DNA of 64,000 nt from WLND01 sp040398845 (lineage in GTDB: Bacteria; Actinomycetota; Actinomycetes; S36-B12). The position numbers were made by a program, and so were the translations under genes. The notes beneath the pieces were generated by a model. It was given only the letters and a program-made list of their open reading frames with translations. It had not been told where the DNA came from and searched no databases. Numbering within the stretch: the stretch's first letter is position 1; each line of letters begins with the position of its first letter. Below are positions 26,099-36,300 of this stretch, in pieces. The DNA lies in assembly GCA_040398845.1 (NCBI GenBank), contig JBBATH010000018.1, positions 28,711 to 92,710 of the forward strand. Reading direction: 5' to 3'.

Positions 26099-27106
26099 AT
26101 GCCTGCCACCTACCGAACAAGACCCGAATTACTCGCCCTACGCGACGACGTGCGCCTGCACTCCTCCAAGCAGGGCTACGTGTTCCGTCGAGACGATCTC
26201 GCTACATGGGGCTTCGACGCCACGGTCGTTCCGTCGATGGTCCGCAAGGGTTACTGGCGGAAGATCCGTTACGGCATCTATGCCGACTGGGCTGATCTCA
26301 TCACGGCCCAGTCGGATGTGGCTCAGACGCACGCAATCGACTGCGCCGCAGCGATCAAGGCCCTCCGCCTCCCCTCCTATGTCTTCGGCCCCTCGGCAGC
26401 GCTCCTCCATCAGTTGCCGATCCAGCGGGGCCTCGTTCGCCAGCCCAGTCTCGTTCGTCATCCCTACCGCGACAACCGGGCGCTCAACCGTTCCGCAAAG
26501 CGGCCACCATCACTTTCGGACGTCTGCGTCGTGAGTCACTCACTCCCTCAATCACTGCTGACGACGTGGCAAGGAATCCCAATTGTCTTCAGACCGTTGG
26601 CCGCCGTGAGCGCCGCGTGCCACTCCGACCCCGACTGGGCGGTGGGCCTCCTGGACGCGGTTTTGTGGGACGAATCCGCCACGCGCGCGAGCCTTGGCGA
26701 TTTGATCGCCGAGTGGCCCCTCCTCCGTGGCATCGGTACGGCGCGTCGGGCTGCCGAACTTGCTCGCCCCGGGGCCCAGACCATTCTCGAGACCCTGTCT
26801 CGCCTTCGCCTCGTCAGCGCTGGCCTCAATGAGCCTGAATTGCAGCGTGAGTTTCGCGATGCCGCTGGGCTGATCGGCTACGCAGACATGTTCTGGGAGT
26901 CGCTCGGCGTGATCGGAGAGGCGGACGGACGTCTGAAGTACGCCACCGCTAACGACATCTTCCGGGAGAAGCTCAGGGAGGACCGGCTGCGCGCCCTCGG
27001 CTACGTGGTGGTCCGCTGGACGTGGGACGAGATCATGTCGAATCCGAAGGCGGTCATGCGACGAATCCTTCAAGCGGCGCAGGTATCGCGCCGGCGTCAG
27101 CGCTGA
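26099..27106 (+). CDS. AbiEi-like antitoxin-domain protein with DUF559/Vsr-like C-terminus
   Basis: The 335-residue protein has an N-terminal winged-helix part (QGYVFRRDDLATWGFDATVV ... WRKIRYGIYAD) like the AbiEi antitoxin domain common in actinobacteria. The C-terminal part (about residues 250-325) has E-x-D-G-R-L-K-Y and EDRLRALGYVVVRWTWDEI, like the DUF559/very-short-patch endonuclease fold. No AbiEii-type nucleotidyltransferase toxin is adjacent, so it is a solitary member. The gene is boxed by 63-bp inverted repeats, suggesting a mobile cassette. The activity is unproven; DNA binding is the most likely property. Confidence 0.65.
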   Translation: MPATYRTRPELLALRDDVRLHSSKQGYVFRRDDLATWGFDATVVPSMVRKGYWRKIRYGIYADWADLITAQSDVAQTHAIDCAAAIKALRLPSYVFGPSAALLHQLPIQRGLVRQPSLVRHPYRDNRALNRSAKRPPSLSDVCVVSHSLPQSLLTTWQGIPIVFRPLAAVSAACHSDPDWAVGLLDAVLWDESATRASLGDLIAEWPLLRGIGTARRAAELARPGAQTILETLSRLRLVSAGLNEPELQREFRDAAGLIGYADMFWESLGVIGEADGRLKYATANDIFREKLREDRLRALGYVVVRWTWDEIMSNPKAVMRRILQAAQVSRRRQR

Positions 27107-27128
27107 TCAGCCGCGGTCAAGCGGATCA

Positions 27129-27191
27129 GATGAACGAATCAGCCCCGAAGTTCGCCCAGATTGTTTGTCTCGCCCAGATTCTGGGCAAGAT
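27129..27191 (-). repeat. Right 63-bp inverted repeat flanking 26099-27106
   Basis: Inverted partner of 25938-26000, containing the same 15-bp palindrome at 27172-27186. It overlaps the 3' end of the neighbouring DUF5130 gene and supplies its last residues (about RAPHLAQNLGETNN). Confidence 0.7.
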
Positions 27192-27552
27192 GGGGAGCGC
27201 GGGCTCGCTGGGCTAGGAGGTTTACCGCATCGCGTATTCCGCCGACGAGGTCGCCGGCCTCGAACGAGGACTTCATGGCGAGCACCGCGAGCTCGCACGA
27301 CCGATCATCGAGAGCACGCACAGCATGGCTGCCGGTCACGATCTCGATGATCTTGGCAGCAGGATCGACCGCTACGAGCACGGCGGCCAGCGCGTCTGCC
27401 AATTCAGCATGCCTGGCCACCGCTGAATCGCGCCCGCTTGGGAGGTCGCCGACAAAGATACCGAAGGACAGGCCACTGATCTCGCGGCCAAGATCGATGA
27501 CCCGTTGCAGGTCGCTGACCTGCCCCCTCGAGAATTCACGACCAGGTGCCAT
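27139..27552 (-). CDS. DUF5130-like / TPM-fold protein
   Basis: The 137-residue product starts MAPGREFSRGQVSDLQRVID and continues with IFVGDLPSGRDSAVARH and KIIEIVTGSHAVRALDDRSC, the pattern of actinobacterial DUF5130 proteins, a small family related to the TPM phosphatase fold. Its function is not established. GGAGGTGGAG precedes the ATG at 27552. Its last residues are encoded within the right-hand inverted repeat, so that repeat may have altered the C-terminus. It overlaps the upstream small membrane-protein gene by 17 nt. Confidence 0.7.
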   Translation of the reverse strand: MAPGREFSRGQVSDLQRVIDLGREISGLSFGIFVGDLPSGRDSAVARHAELADALAAVLVAVDPAAKIIEIVTGSHAVRALDDRSCELAVLAMKSSFEAGDLVGGIRDAVNLLAQRARAPHLAQNLGETNNLGELRG

Positions 27553-27790
27553 GTGCTCCACCTCCCACTGCTGACGTTGACGATGCCCCGATCTCGCGCG
27601 GGAGCCGCGACGGATCCGGGAGCGCACCAGATGTCTGGATGAATAGCCTGCCGCCGGATTCACCCGACTCAGACGACGCCGGGGCCCGCCCAGAACGCGT
27701 CCAAGATGCGGAGGAGACTAGGAGTGCGACGAACACGGCGAACGCCGCCGGGATGCCGATAAAGATGAGGAGAGCCTGGCCTGAAGTCAC
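27536..27790 (-). CDS. Small single-pass membrane protein, unrecognised
   Basis: The 84-residue protein begins with one strong membrane helix (SGQALLIFIGIPAAFAVFVA), then a basic turn and a low-complexity polar tail. No family is recognised. It lies between malQ (5 nt upstream) and the DUF5130 gene (overlapping 17 nt), so the three probably share a transcript. TAGGGT 6 nt before the GTG could be a -10 box but overlaps the malQ stop codon. Confidence 0.55.
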   Translation of the reverse strand: MTSGQALLIFIGIPAAFAVFVALLVSSASWTRSGRAPASSESGESGGRLFIQTSGALPDPSRLPREIGASSTSAVGGGAHGTWS

Positions 27791-27794
27791 GTCA

Positions 27795-30008
27795 TTACCC
27801 TAAGGGCTTGTCACGCCTCATCGTCGGCCGGACGGTCACGGCGAGATGCTCGACTCGCTCCGGCGCGGCGAGGAAATCGTCGAGCAGCACCGGGCGACCA
27901 TTCGAATCAGTCATCGGGACCCGCCAGTTCGGGTACTCCTGATCGGTGCCCGGCTGGTTCTGCGCCCGGCGATCACCGAATGCGTCCGAAAGTGAAATGC
28001 CCAGGAGACGAGCCGGTGATGCAGCAAGCGCACGGTGCAGGGCAACCACCATGTCCGCCAGTCCCTCGTCAGTCGCAAGGTCTGCCGATGGGTCAAGCCA
28101 ACCCTCTGACACGAGCAGCGCAGCCCACTCCCGACGTTCCCTGGCAGCGTCTGCCCGCTCGACTTCGACCGGGCGAGCAAGGAGTCCGAGTTCGGCTCGG
28201 ATGCGCACATGCTCATCTCGAAGATAACCCGCAGTTGGTGGAAGATCGTGGACGGTGACGCTCGCAAGCACCTCGCGACGCCATGCCGACGGCGGCTTGA
28301 CCGCGCCGGAATCCTGCTTCTCGAACCATAGGATGCTCGTGCCAAGAATTCCTCGGTCGCCGAGTGCCTCCTGAACCCAGGGCTCGACGGTTCCGAGGTC
28401 CTCTCCGACAATGACAGCCCCGGCCCGCTGAGCCTCAAGGCACAAGATGCCGAGCATGGCGTCGTGATCAAGCCTCACGAAGGTGCCCTGGGATGCCGGG
28501 AGGCCACGAGGCACCCACCACAGGCGGAAGAGTCCGAGGACGTGGTCAATCCGCATACCGCCGGCATTGCGGAGCACCGTTCGAAGCATGTCGCGGTACG
28601 GCAGGAACCCGGCCTCGGCAAGTGCATCCGGCCGCCACGGAGGCTGCGACCAGTCCTGCCCCATCTGGTTGTACATATCCGGAGGGGCCCCGACGCTCAC
28701 ACCGTGGGCAAGAACGTCCTGCAGGGCCCAGGCGTCGGCGCCAGCAGGGTGCACGCCGACCGCGAGATCGTGCATGATCCCGATTGCCATCCCGGCCTCG
28801 CGCGCGGCCCGCTGGGCACGGCCGAGCTGAATTTGGAGCTGCCACTGCATCCAGCGGTGGAAGTCAACGGCGGCTGCGTGCGTCGCACGAAAGGCGTCGA
28901 CGGCCGGGCTTCGCGGGTGGTCGAGTTCCGCGGGCCATGCGGCCGGGTCATCGCCGAACTTGTCGCTCATCACGCACCAGGTGGCGAAGTCCACGAGCCC
29001 GATGCCCTCGCGCAGGCAATAGTCGCGAAACTGCTCCGCGCGATCAGGTGACAGTGGCAGGGCCGCGATGCTCTCAAGTACTGACCGCTTTGCCTCCCAG
29101 CAGGTGTCGCGATCGAGAAGGGCATCGGTGAGGTTCATTCGCTGCAGGATCGACGCCAATTCCTCCGCGCGTTCGCGAGTCACCGGCGGAAGGGACACGA
29201 ACTCCGGGATGTCCTCAATGCGCAGGTAGAGCGGATTGGCGAACCGTCGAGTGACCGGCAGATACGGCGACGGCGCCATGGGTGCACTCGGCGACGCAGC
29301 GTGCAGGGGGTTGATGAGGAAGAAGCCGGCACCGAGCCGGCGGCCGCTCCACGAGGCGAGGTCCGCACAGTCTCGAAGGTCACCGATCCCCCACGACCGC
29401 CGCGAACGGGTCGCGTAGATCTGCGCCATAAAGCCCCACTGACGTTCGCCGATGATGCCCTCAGGATCGAGGCGACTTGGAGTCATGACGAGGGTCGACG
29501 AAACTTGCCACTCGGCGGTTTGGGCAATAACCGTATGCCAGCCGAGTCCAAGGTCACCCGGCACCGTGAAACTCGCCTCACCGATGAGGACGCCATCGAC
29601 GAGCACCGGGTCGACCCAATAATCCATCTGATTCAGCTGGCGGCGTGAACCGTCCTCCAGTTCGACGCGCACGACGACCTTCGTCCCGTGCGGCACATGA
29701 ACAGGTAGTCGGCGATCCTGCCCCTGACGGCCGATGAATGTCGGTGGAAGCGTCCGCCGCCAATCGCGGAGCCGTATCTGCTCGAGGGCGGCTGCGATAT
29801 GTGGCTCGGTCTCGCTCTCAACTCCGAGCGCCCTGAGTACCGCTCGCACTGTCCGCGCGCTCACTCGCTCTAGGCGGCCAGACTGATCCCAGTAGTCGGT
29901 CGCAACTCCGTGGGCCTGCGCCAACTGCGCCAACGACTCGCCCACCTCGATGAACGGCTCGATGAACGGCTCGGCGCCGACGCTCGTCTCGCCGTCCAAC
30001 TCACTCAC
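27795..30008 (-). CDS. malQ: 4-alpha-glucanotransferase (amylomaltase, GH77)
   Basis: This enzyme transfers maltooligosaccharide units in glycogen and maltodextrin metabolism. The 737-residue protein has the GH77 barrel motifs: YATRSRRSWGIGDLRDC near the N-terminal third, GIMHDLAVGVHPAGADAW with the nucleophile Asp region, MRIDHVLGLFRLWW and IVGEDLGTVEPWV with the acid/base Glu. About 150 residues precede the barrel, as in other actinobacterial MalQ proteins. GTG 30008 has GGAGG four bases upstream. No other glycogen gene is nearby. Confidence 0.93.
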   Translation of the reverse strand: MSELDGETSVGAEPFIEPFIEVGESLAQLAQAHGVATDYWDQSGRLERVSARTVRAVLRALGVESETEPHIAAALEQIRLRDWRRTLPPTFIGRQGQDRRLPVHVPHGTKVVVRVELEDGSRRQLNQMDYWVDPVLVDGVLIGEASFTVPGDLGLGWHTVIAQTAEWQVSSTLVMTPSRLDPEGIIGERQWGFMAQIYATRSRRSWGIGDLRDCADLASWSGRRLGAGFFLINPLHAASPSAPMAPSPYLPVTRRFANPLYLRIEDIPEFVSLPPVTRERAEELASILQRMNLTDALLDRDTCWEAKRSVLESIAALPLSPDRAEQFRDYCLREGIGLVDFATWCVMSDKFGDDPAAWPAELDHPRSPAVDAFRATHAAAVDFHRWMQWQLQIQLGRAQRAAREAGMAIGIMHDLAVGVHPAGADAWALQDVLAHGVSVGAPPDMYNQMGQDWSQPPWRPDALAEAGFLPYRDMLRTVLRNAGGMRIDHVLGLFRLWWVPRGLPASQGTFVRLDHDAMLGILCLEAQRAGAVIVGEDLGTVEPWVQEALGDRGILGTSILWFEKQDSGAVKPPSAWRREVLASVTVHDLPPTAGYLRDEHVRIRAELGLLARPVEVERADAARERREWAALLVSEGWLDPSADLATDEGLADMVVALHRALAASPARLLGISLSDAFGDRRAQNQPGTDQEYPNWRVPMTDSNGRPVLLDDFLAAPERVEHLAVTVRPTMRRDKPLG

Positions 30009-30066
30009 CGTGCCTCCGGGAATCGCTGGTCCGCACGTGCGCGACGTGCCTCCACGACACTCACCT

Positions 30067-30072
30067 TATGGT
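30067..30072 (+). promoter_or_regulatory. -10 box TATGGT, six bases before a GTG start
   Basis: TATGGT-gggggg-GTG: the hexamer fits TANNNT and leaves no room for a leader, so the prolyl oligopeptidase mRNA is probably leaderless. It lies in the 70-bp divergent region shared with malQ. Confidence 0.45.
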
Positions 30073-30078
30073 GGGGGG

Positions 30079-32193
30079 GTGACTGAACACGATTCCCCTA
30101 TGACGCCCGAAGCTGCTCCCCGCCCCAGTTATCCCGATGCGCACCGCGCCGATCACGTCGATGTGCTTCACGGCACCAACGTGCCGGACCCGTATCGCTG
30201 GCTTGAGGACGCGACCGACGTGCGAACCACTGAGTGGGCGACGTCGCAGCGGCAACTGACCCAGGCTGAGCGCGCGTCCTGGACCACCCGCGACGCATTT
30301 GCTGAGCAGGTCGAGCGCCTGCTCGGGGCCGGTACCGTCTCGCCCCCCTACTGGCGGGGCCAGCGCCGTTTCATCACCCGCCGCGAGCCCGGCCAGCAGT
30401 TCTCCGTCCTCTACGTCGTCGAAGCCGATGGCATCGAGCGCGTCCTCATCGACCCGATGGTCCTCGATCCGACGGGCCTCACCACCCTCGACAGCTGGCA
30501 GCCCTCGAAGGAGGGCGACCGCCTCGCCTACCAACTGTCGGTCGGCGGGACCGAGGAGTCCGAGGTGTATGTGATGGACGTCGAGTCGGGTGAGGTGCTC
30601 GACGGACCGATCGACCGGTGCCGCTTCTCGCCCATCGCCTGGCTCGTCGGCGGTGAGGCGTTCTACTACGTCAGGCGTATCGCTCCGGAGTTGCTCCCGG
30701 AGGCGGAGCGCAACTTCCATCGCCGCGTGTACCTGCACGTCGTCGGCACCCCGGCAGACGAGGATGACGAGGTATTCGGCGCTGGCATGACGATGACGAA
30801 CTACTACGGGGTATCGGTCAGCAAGGATGGCCGCTGGCTGCAGGTCTCGAGCTCGGAGGGGACCGAGCCCCGCAATGACCTGTGGGTCGCCGATCTCGAG
30901 GAGGGCGACCCTCGCTCACCCGGTTTCGTGGTCGTCCAAGGCGATGTCGACGCGCAGACATCGCTGTCGTTCGCCCGCGATGGCCGCGTCTTTGTCAGCA
31001 CTGATCGCGACGCGCCGATGGGTCGAATCGCCGTCACCCGGCCCGGCGAGTGGGGCGCAGAGCACTGGGTCGATCTCATCCCCGAGGATCCAGACTCAGT
31101 ATTGGACGACGCCGCGGTACTCGACGCCGACGAGCTCGAGGACGATCTGCTGCTCGTCGTTCGGACGAGGCACGGGGTGAGCGAACTGTCGGTGCACCGC
31201 TCAGATGACGGTGCATTCGTGCGGTCGGTCGAGTTGCCTGGAGTTGGCACGCTCGCTGGCCCAGTCGAGCACCCGGAGGGTGGCCCGCTCGCCTGGTTCG
31301 TCTACACCGACCACACCACCGTTCCGCAGATCTACCAGTTCGATGCCCGCACAGGGGCCTTCGAGCATTTTGCGAGCCCGCCGGGAACTGTCGACGTCCC
31401 AAGGGTTTATTCACGAGTGGTGACGTATCCGAGCAAGGACGGCACCATCGTCCGGATGTTCATCGTGTCACCGGATGAGGGCCCGACTGCTCCCCGCCCG
31501 ACAGTGCTCTACGGATATGGCGGCTTCGGCATTCCTATGTCACCCGGCTACTCCGCGGCCATTCTCGCCTGGGTGGCGGCGGGCGGCGTGTGGGCAATCG
31601 CGAACCTCCGCGGCGGCGGTGAGGAGGGTGAGGAGTGGCACCGCGACGGCATGCTCGGCAAGAAGCAGAACGTCTTCGATGACTTCCACGCGGCGGCCGA
31701 ATATCTCATAGGTGAAGGCTGGACGACTCCAAGTCAGCTCGGCATTTACGGCGGGTCGAACGGAGGCCTGCTCGTCGGGGCCGCGATGACCCAACGCCCT
31801 GAGCTCTTCAACGCCGTCATGTGTGTCGCCCCACTCCTCGACATGATCCGCTACACGACCTCCGAACTCGGGCCAACCTGGACCGTCGAGTACGGCGATC
31901 CGGAGGTCGCCGAGGAGTTCGGCTGGCTCATCGACTACTCGCCGTATCACCGGGTGGCCAAGGGGACCGACTACCCCGCGACGATGATCGCCGTGTTCGA
32001 TAACGACACCCGCACCGATCCGATGCACGGTCGCAAAATGTGCGCCGCACTCCAGCAGGCCACGAGCGGCACTCGGCCCATTCTCATTCGGGCCGAGGGC
32101 GATGTTGGTCACGGCGCACGGTCGATGTCGAAATCAGTTGAGGAGGCGGCCGACACACTCGCCTTCCTCGCTCGCTGGACGGGTCTGGAGTAG
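30079..32193 (+). CDS. Prolyl oligopeptidase family serine peptidase (S9A)
   Basis: The 704-residue enzyme has an N-terminal part (SYPDAHRADHVDVLHGTNVP, DPYRWLED), a beta-propeller, and a C-terminal alpha/beta-hydrolase domain with nucleophile Ser560 in YGGSNGG, the acidic residue in DNDTR (641-645) and His678 in VGHGA. The oxyanion region LYGYGGFG is present. It cleaves short peptides after proline and should be cytosolic, since no signal peptide is seen. The next gene (MscS) starts 4 nt after its stop. Confidence 0.93.
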   Translation: MTEHDSPMTPEAAPRPSYPDAHRADHVDVLHGTNVPDPYRWLEDATDVRTTEWATSQRQLTQAERASWTTRDAFAEQVERLLGAGTVSPPYWRGQRRFITRREPGQQFSVLYVVEADGIERVLIDPMVLDPTGLTTLDSWQPSKEGDRLAYQLSVGGTEESEVYVMDVESGEVLDGPIDRCRFSPIAWLVGGEAFYYVRRIAPELLPEAERNFHRRVYLHVVGTPADEDDEVFGAGMTMTNYYGVSVSKDGRWLQVSSSEGTEPRNDLWVADLEEGDPRSPGFVVVQGDVDAQTSLSFARDGRVFVSTDRDAPMGRIAVTRPGEWGAEHWVDLIPEDPDSVLDDAAVLDADELEDDLLLVVRTRHGVSELSVHRSDDGAFVRSVELPGVGTLAGPVEHPEGGPLAWFVYTDHTTVPQIYQFDARTGAFEHFASPPGTVDVPRVYSRVVTYPSKDGTIVRMFIVSPDEGPTAPRPTVLYGYGGFGIPMSPGYSAAILAWVAAGGVWAIANLRGGGEEGEEWHRDGMLGKKQNVFDDFHAAAEYLIGEGWTTPSQLGIYGGSNGGLLVGAAMTQRPELFNAVMCVAPLLDMIRYTTSELGPTWTVEYGDPEVAEEFGWLIDYSPYHRVAKGTDYPATMIAVFDNDTRTDPMHGRKMCAALQQATSGTRPILIRAEGDVGHGARSMSKSVEEAADTLAFLARWTGLE

Positions 32194-32196
32194 GAC

Positions 32197-33162
32197 GTGA
32201 CGGGGATGCTGGCGATCGTCGCGACCCTGCCCGTCGCTGCCGCGAAGGACGACGACTGGTGGGTGACGCTCTGGGACTGGCTCATCGGCACCCCACTGGA
32301 AATCATCGCGACGATCATCATCGCCCTCATCCTCCAAAAGGCGCTCGGCTGGATCATCAGAAGAGTGGTCCTGCGCACCTCTGAACGAGCACGTCGCGAG
32401 CGGCTCGAGCAGACCCGTAAAGTCACCCGCACCGCTGAACTCTCCGTCATCCTCCTCACCCAGCGCACCGAACAACGGGCCGCCGCAATCGGCTCCCTCC
32501 TCAGCAGCATCATCGCGATCACCGTCTGGGGTGTCGCAATCATCGTCATCCTCGAGGCCCTGAATGTTGACATCGCCCCGCTTCTCGCGAGTGCGGGCGT
32601 CATCGGGGTGATCCTCGGCTTCGGGGCCCAGACACTCATCAAGGACTACCTCTCGGGCATCTTCATCATCCTCGAGGACCAGTTCGGCGTAGGCGACATC
32701 GTCGATGTCGGGCCTGTTGTCGGAACCGTGGAAGAGGTGTCCCTGCGGTACACGCGGCTCCGCGACATGTCGGGCGTCGTCTGGTACGTCCGCAACGGCG
32801 AGATCCTGCGCGTCGCGAACAGGTCCCAGGGCTGGACCCTTGCCATCGTTGATATCCCGGTGGATTACGACTCCGATCTCGACCGGGTTCGCGATCTCAT
32901 CGAGAAGGTCGCGATCGACATGGATGAGGATCCGACTTATGACGACATGCTCCTCGGCCAGCCGCAATTCGCCGGCGTCGAGTCGATGAGTGGCAATGCT
33001 GTCGTCGTGCGCGTGACCGCAAAGGCAGTGCCTGAGATGCAGGTCCAACTCGTGCGCTCGATCCGCGAGCGCATCAAGCTCTCATTCGACCGAGCCGGCA
33101 TCATCGTCCCGGTGCTGCCACCCCAGCAAATGCCACCGATGTCCGAACCCCGGCGCCAGTAA
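32197..33162 (+). CDS. Small-conductance mechanosensitive channel, MscS family
   Basis: The 321-residue membrane protein has an N-terminal hydrophobic region, then the pore helix segment ASAGVIGVILGFGAQTLIKDYLSG, the strongest MscS signature, followed by the beta domain (DQFGVGDIVDVGPVVGTVEEVSLRYTRLRD) and an alpha/beta C-terminal vestibule. It releases solutes on hypo-osmotic shock. It starts with GTG four bases after the oligopeptidase stop and is probably co-transcribed with it. Confidence 0.92.
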   Translation: MTGMLAIVATLPVAAAKDDDWWVTLWDWLIGTPLEIIATIIIALILQKALGWIIRRVVLRTSERARRERLEQTRKVTRTAELSVILLTQRTEQRAAAIGSLLSSIIAITVWGVAIIVILEALNVDIAPLLASAGVIGVILGFGAQTLIKDYLSGIFIILEDQFGVGDIVDVGPVVGTVEEVSLRYTRLRDMSGVVWYVRNGEILRVANRSQGWTLAIVDIPVDYDSDLDRVRDLIEKVAIDMDEDPTYDDMLLGQPQFAGVESMSGNAVVVRVTAKAVPEMQVQLVRSIRERIKLSFDRAGIIVPVLPPQQMPPMSEPRRQ

Positions 33163-33358
33163 CCAATTGATTCAGTCCGATCCAGTAGGCCTTGTGAATC
33201 GTCGGCTGGCGTCTGGCCGTGAACCGATTGTGGCGACGAGGCGTCAGACGGGGCTACGCCGTATGTGACAGAACTGCGCGCGAGGGGTAACCTCCCCTTA
33301 GATCCGCAGACCAACGGCGTTTCGAGCCATCGTCGTCGTGCATTTTCCAGGAGTCGAA

Positions 33359-36300
33359 ATGACCGAATCTTCTCTGTACGGTACCCACCAAGCGCTGACC
33401 GGATTTTTGGTGATCACGACCACGATGGCGTTGCTCATCACTGGCTGCGGTGGATCCGCGAGCTCTGCAGCAAGCTCGTCTGCTGGTGAAGTAGCAGTCG
33501 TTACTAAGGGTGGCTCAGCAACAGGATTGTCTAAGTCTGCGGCCCTGCCTACCTGTGCTGATGCGGCAGTAAAGGCCACCGTCGCACTCGCAGATGCGGT
33601 GAGCTCGACCCCGACGCCTACGGTGTCCGCAGCAAGCACATCAGCTCCAGTCCCGAGCGCGTCGGCCACTCCCGCTCCCAATCCCACAAGCAGTGGCTCG
33701 CCGTCTGCGAGTGCCTCGCCGTCGGCAAGTGCATCCGCTTCGGCAAGTGCATCCGCTTCGGCAAGTGCATCTGCGTCGGCAAGTGCCTCACCGCGAGCGC
33801 TTTGCCCGGCGGTCCCCAGCGGGCTGAAGGCCTCACCAGGGATTTCAAAAATCGCGGTCAGCTGGGCAGCGCCAGACCTCGCTTCACCGACCGTCACGAG
33901 TTATGTCATCACCCTTCTCCCCGGCGGGCGGATGGTTCAGGTCGCAGCGGGTCGCAACGGAACGACGATCCAAGATCTTGACAACGGTATCGAATACTCA
34001 GTGACCATTCAGGCGGTCAACGAGCTCGGAGTTTCGGAGTCGTCCCAGCCTGTTCTCGCGACGCCGACGCTGGGTCAGGAGCCCGAGGTGCAGCGGCTCA
34101 TCGTGGCGTATGAGCCCGGAGTTCCTACGGCCGAGGCGCCTGGTAGGGCCACCGGCTCGGATGCGGTGAACGGAGTGGCCTTGCTGCCAGACAAGCCGCT
34201 GGGCGCGGGTATGCGCACGGTCGAGATCTCCGAGGCAGTGAACGAGAACACCGCTCGCGAACTGTCGGCAGAACTTACGGCCGATCCGAGGGTGAAATGG
34301 GCGCAACCCGATTACTTCGTCCCAACGCTCGCGACCACACTCCCTAATGACCCCCGATACACGAGCGGTGAAATGTGGGGCCTGAACGGTCCTTACGGTA
34401 TTCGAGCCCCCGAGGCTTGGGCGGTGACGCAGGGATCGCCATCCGTTGTCGTCGCCGTGCTGGACACCGGCATCACCGTGCATCCGGATCTCGCTGGTCA
34501 GACGGTTGCAGGGTACGACATGATCGTCGACACTGCCGTAGCGAACGACGGCGACGGGCGCGATGCCGATCCTGCTGACCCGGGCGACTGGGAGTCCAGC
34601 TATACAAGCAGCTGGCACGGAACCCACGTTGCGGGCACCATCGCTGCAGTGACAAACAACGCTGAGGGCATTGTGGGCGTGGCCCCGAATGTCAAGGTTC
34701 AGGCGGTTCGGGTCCTCGGCACCGGGGGAGGCTATACGTCTGACATCGTTGCCGGAATCACGTGGGCATCCGGTGGAGCCATCACGGGAGTTCCAACGAA
34801 TCCGACACCTGCGCGAGTGATCAGCATGTCCCTTGGCGGCGCGAGTGCCTGCAGTGTTGCTGAGGCCACCGCGATTTCGGGGGCGATAGCGCGAGGATCT
34901 GTGGTCGTCGTCGCCGCTGGGAACAGCAATGCGAATACCTCAGGTTTCACCCCGGCGAGCTGCTCGGGTGTGATTGCCGTGGCGGCAGTCGGGAGCGATG
35001 GCAAGCGTGCCTCGTTCTCGAACTACGGGACGGTCGTCGATATTGCTGCTCCGGGGGTTGGGATCTGGTCGACGCTCAACAGTGGTTCTACGACCCCGAG
35101 CACTCCCTCGTATGCCTCTTACAACGGAACGAGCATGGCGACACCGCATGTCTCAGGCGTGGTGGCGCTCATGATCTCGCAGAATCCCTCCCTGACCCCC
35201 GCGCAGGTTGAGACACGAATCAAGACGTCCGGAATGTTCACACCGTTCCCTGGCGGGGTCTGTGATCCTGTCGCCACGAAGACGTGCGGCGTTGGCATCA
35301 TCAATGCTGGTGCGTTACTGGGCGGCGGGTCCACGACGATGCCCGTGACAGGCGTGACGGTTTCGCCGACCTCGGTCACCTTGAACCTTGCTCAGACCCA
35401 ATCACTGACAGCCATCATCGCACCGAGCACTGCGACAACTCCCGCGGTCACCTGGGCTTCGTCAAACACTTCAGTCGCGTCGGTGAGCACCAGCGGTGTC
35501 GTCACCGCGGTCGCTGCTGGCGCTGCGACGGTCACTGTGACGACTACCGATGGCGGGTTCACCGCCTCGACTGCTGTGACCGTGACATCCACGGTCCCGG
35601 CCACCGGTGTCACGGTGTTGCCATCGACGGTCGCCTTAGCGCCCGGTCAAACGCAGACTCTGACGGCTGCGGTACTGCCATCCAATGTGACGAACAAGGT
35701 CGTCACCTGGACCACGTCGAACCCGCAGGTTGCGAGCGTGAGCACGTCCGGGGTTGTGACCGCCGTCGCTGCGGGCTCTGCCACGATCACCGCTCGGACG
35801 ACCGATGGCGGATTCACGGCAACGTCAACGGCAACCGTCAAGAAGGCCGCGCAGACCATCACCTTCAGCCCACCGACGTCACTTACCGTCGCTCAGTCGC
35901 CGTTCACCCTCGCTGCAACGTCATCGTCTGGTCTCTCCGTAACGTTTACGGCGTCGCCGTCGACAGTCTGCACGGTGTCTGGGACGGCCCTGACTTTGAA
36001 AACTGCCGGGACATGCACCGTGACTGCAAGGCAGGCTGGCGACGGCACGTGGAGTCCGGCTTCGTCGGTCGCCAAGGGCATCACCGCGGTAAAGGTTGCC
36101 CAGACGATCACCTTCACGAGCCCAACCACTGTTGTGGCGCTGCCGCCCAGCTACACGCTCAGCGCAACGGCAACGAGCGCGTTGCCCGTCACCTTCACTG
36201 CCACACCCTCGACAATCTGCACGGTGTCGGGGAGCACCCTGCGACTAGTGAGCTCAGGTGCCTGCTCAGTGACTGCGAATCAGACGGGGTCAGCTTACTA

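Noticed and set aside
32134..33048. 304-codon frame antisense to the MscS gene
   Set aside because: Asp/His-rich shadow frame with no domain; the MscS pore motif is on the other strand.
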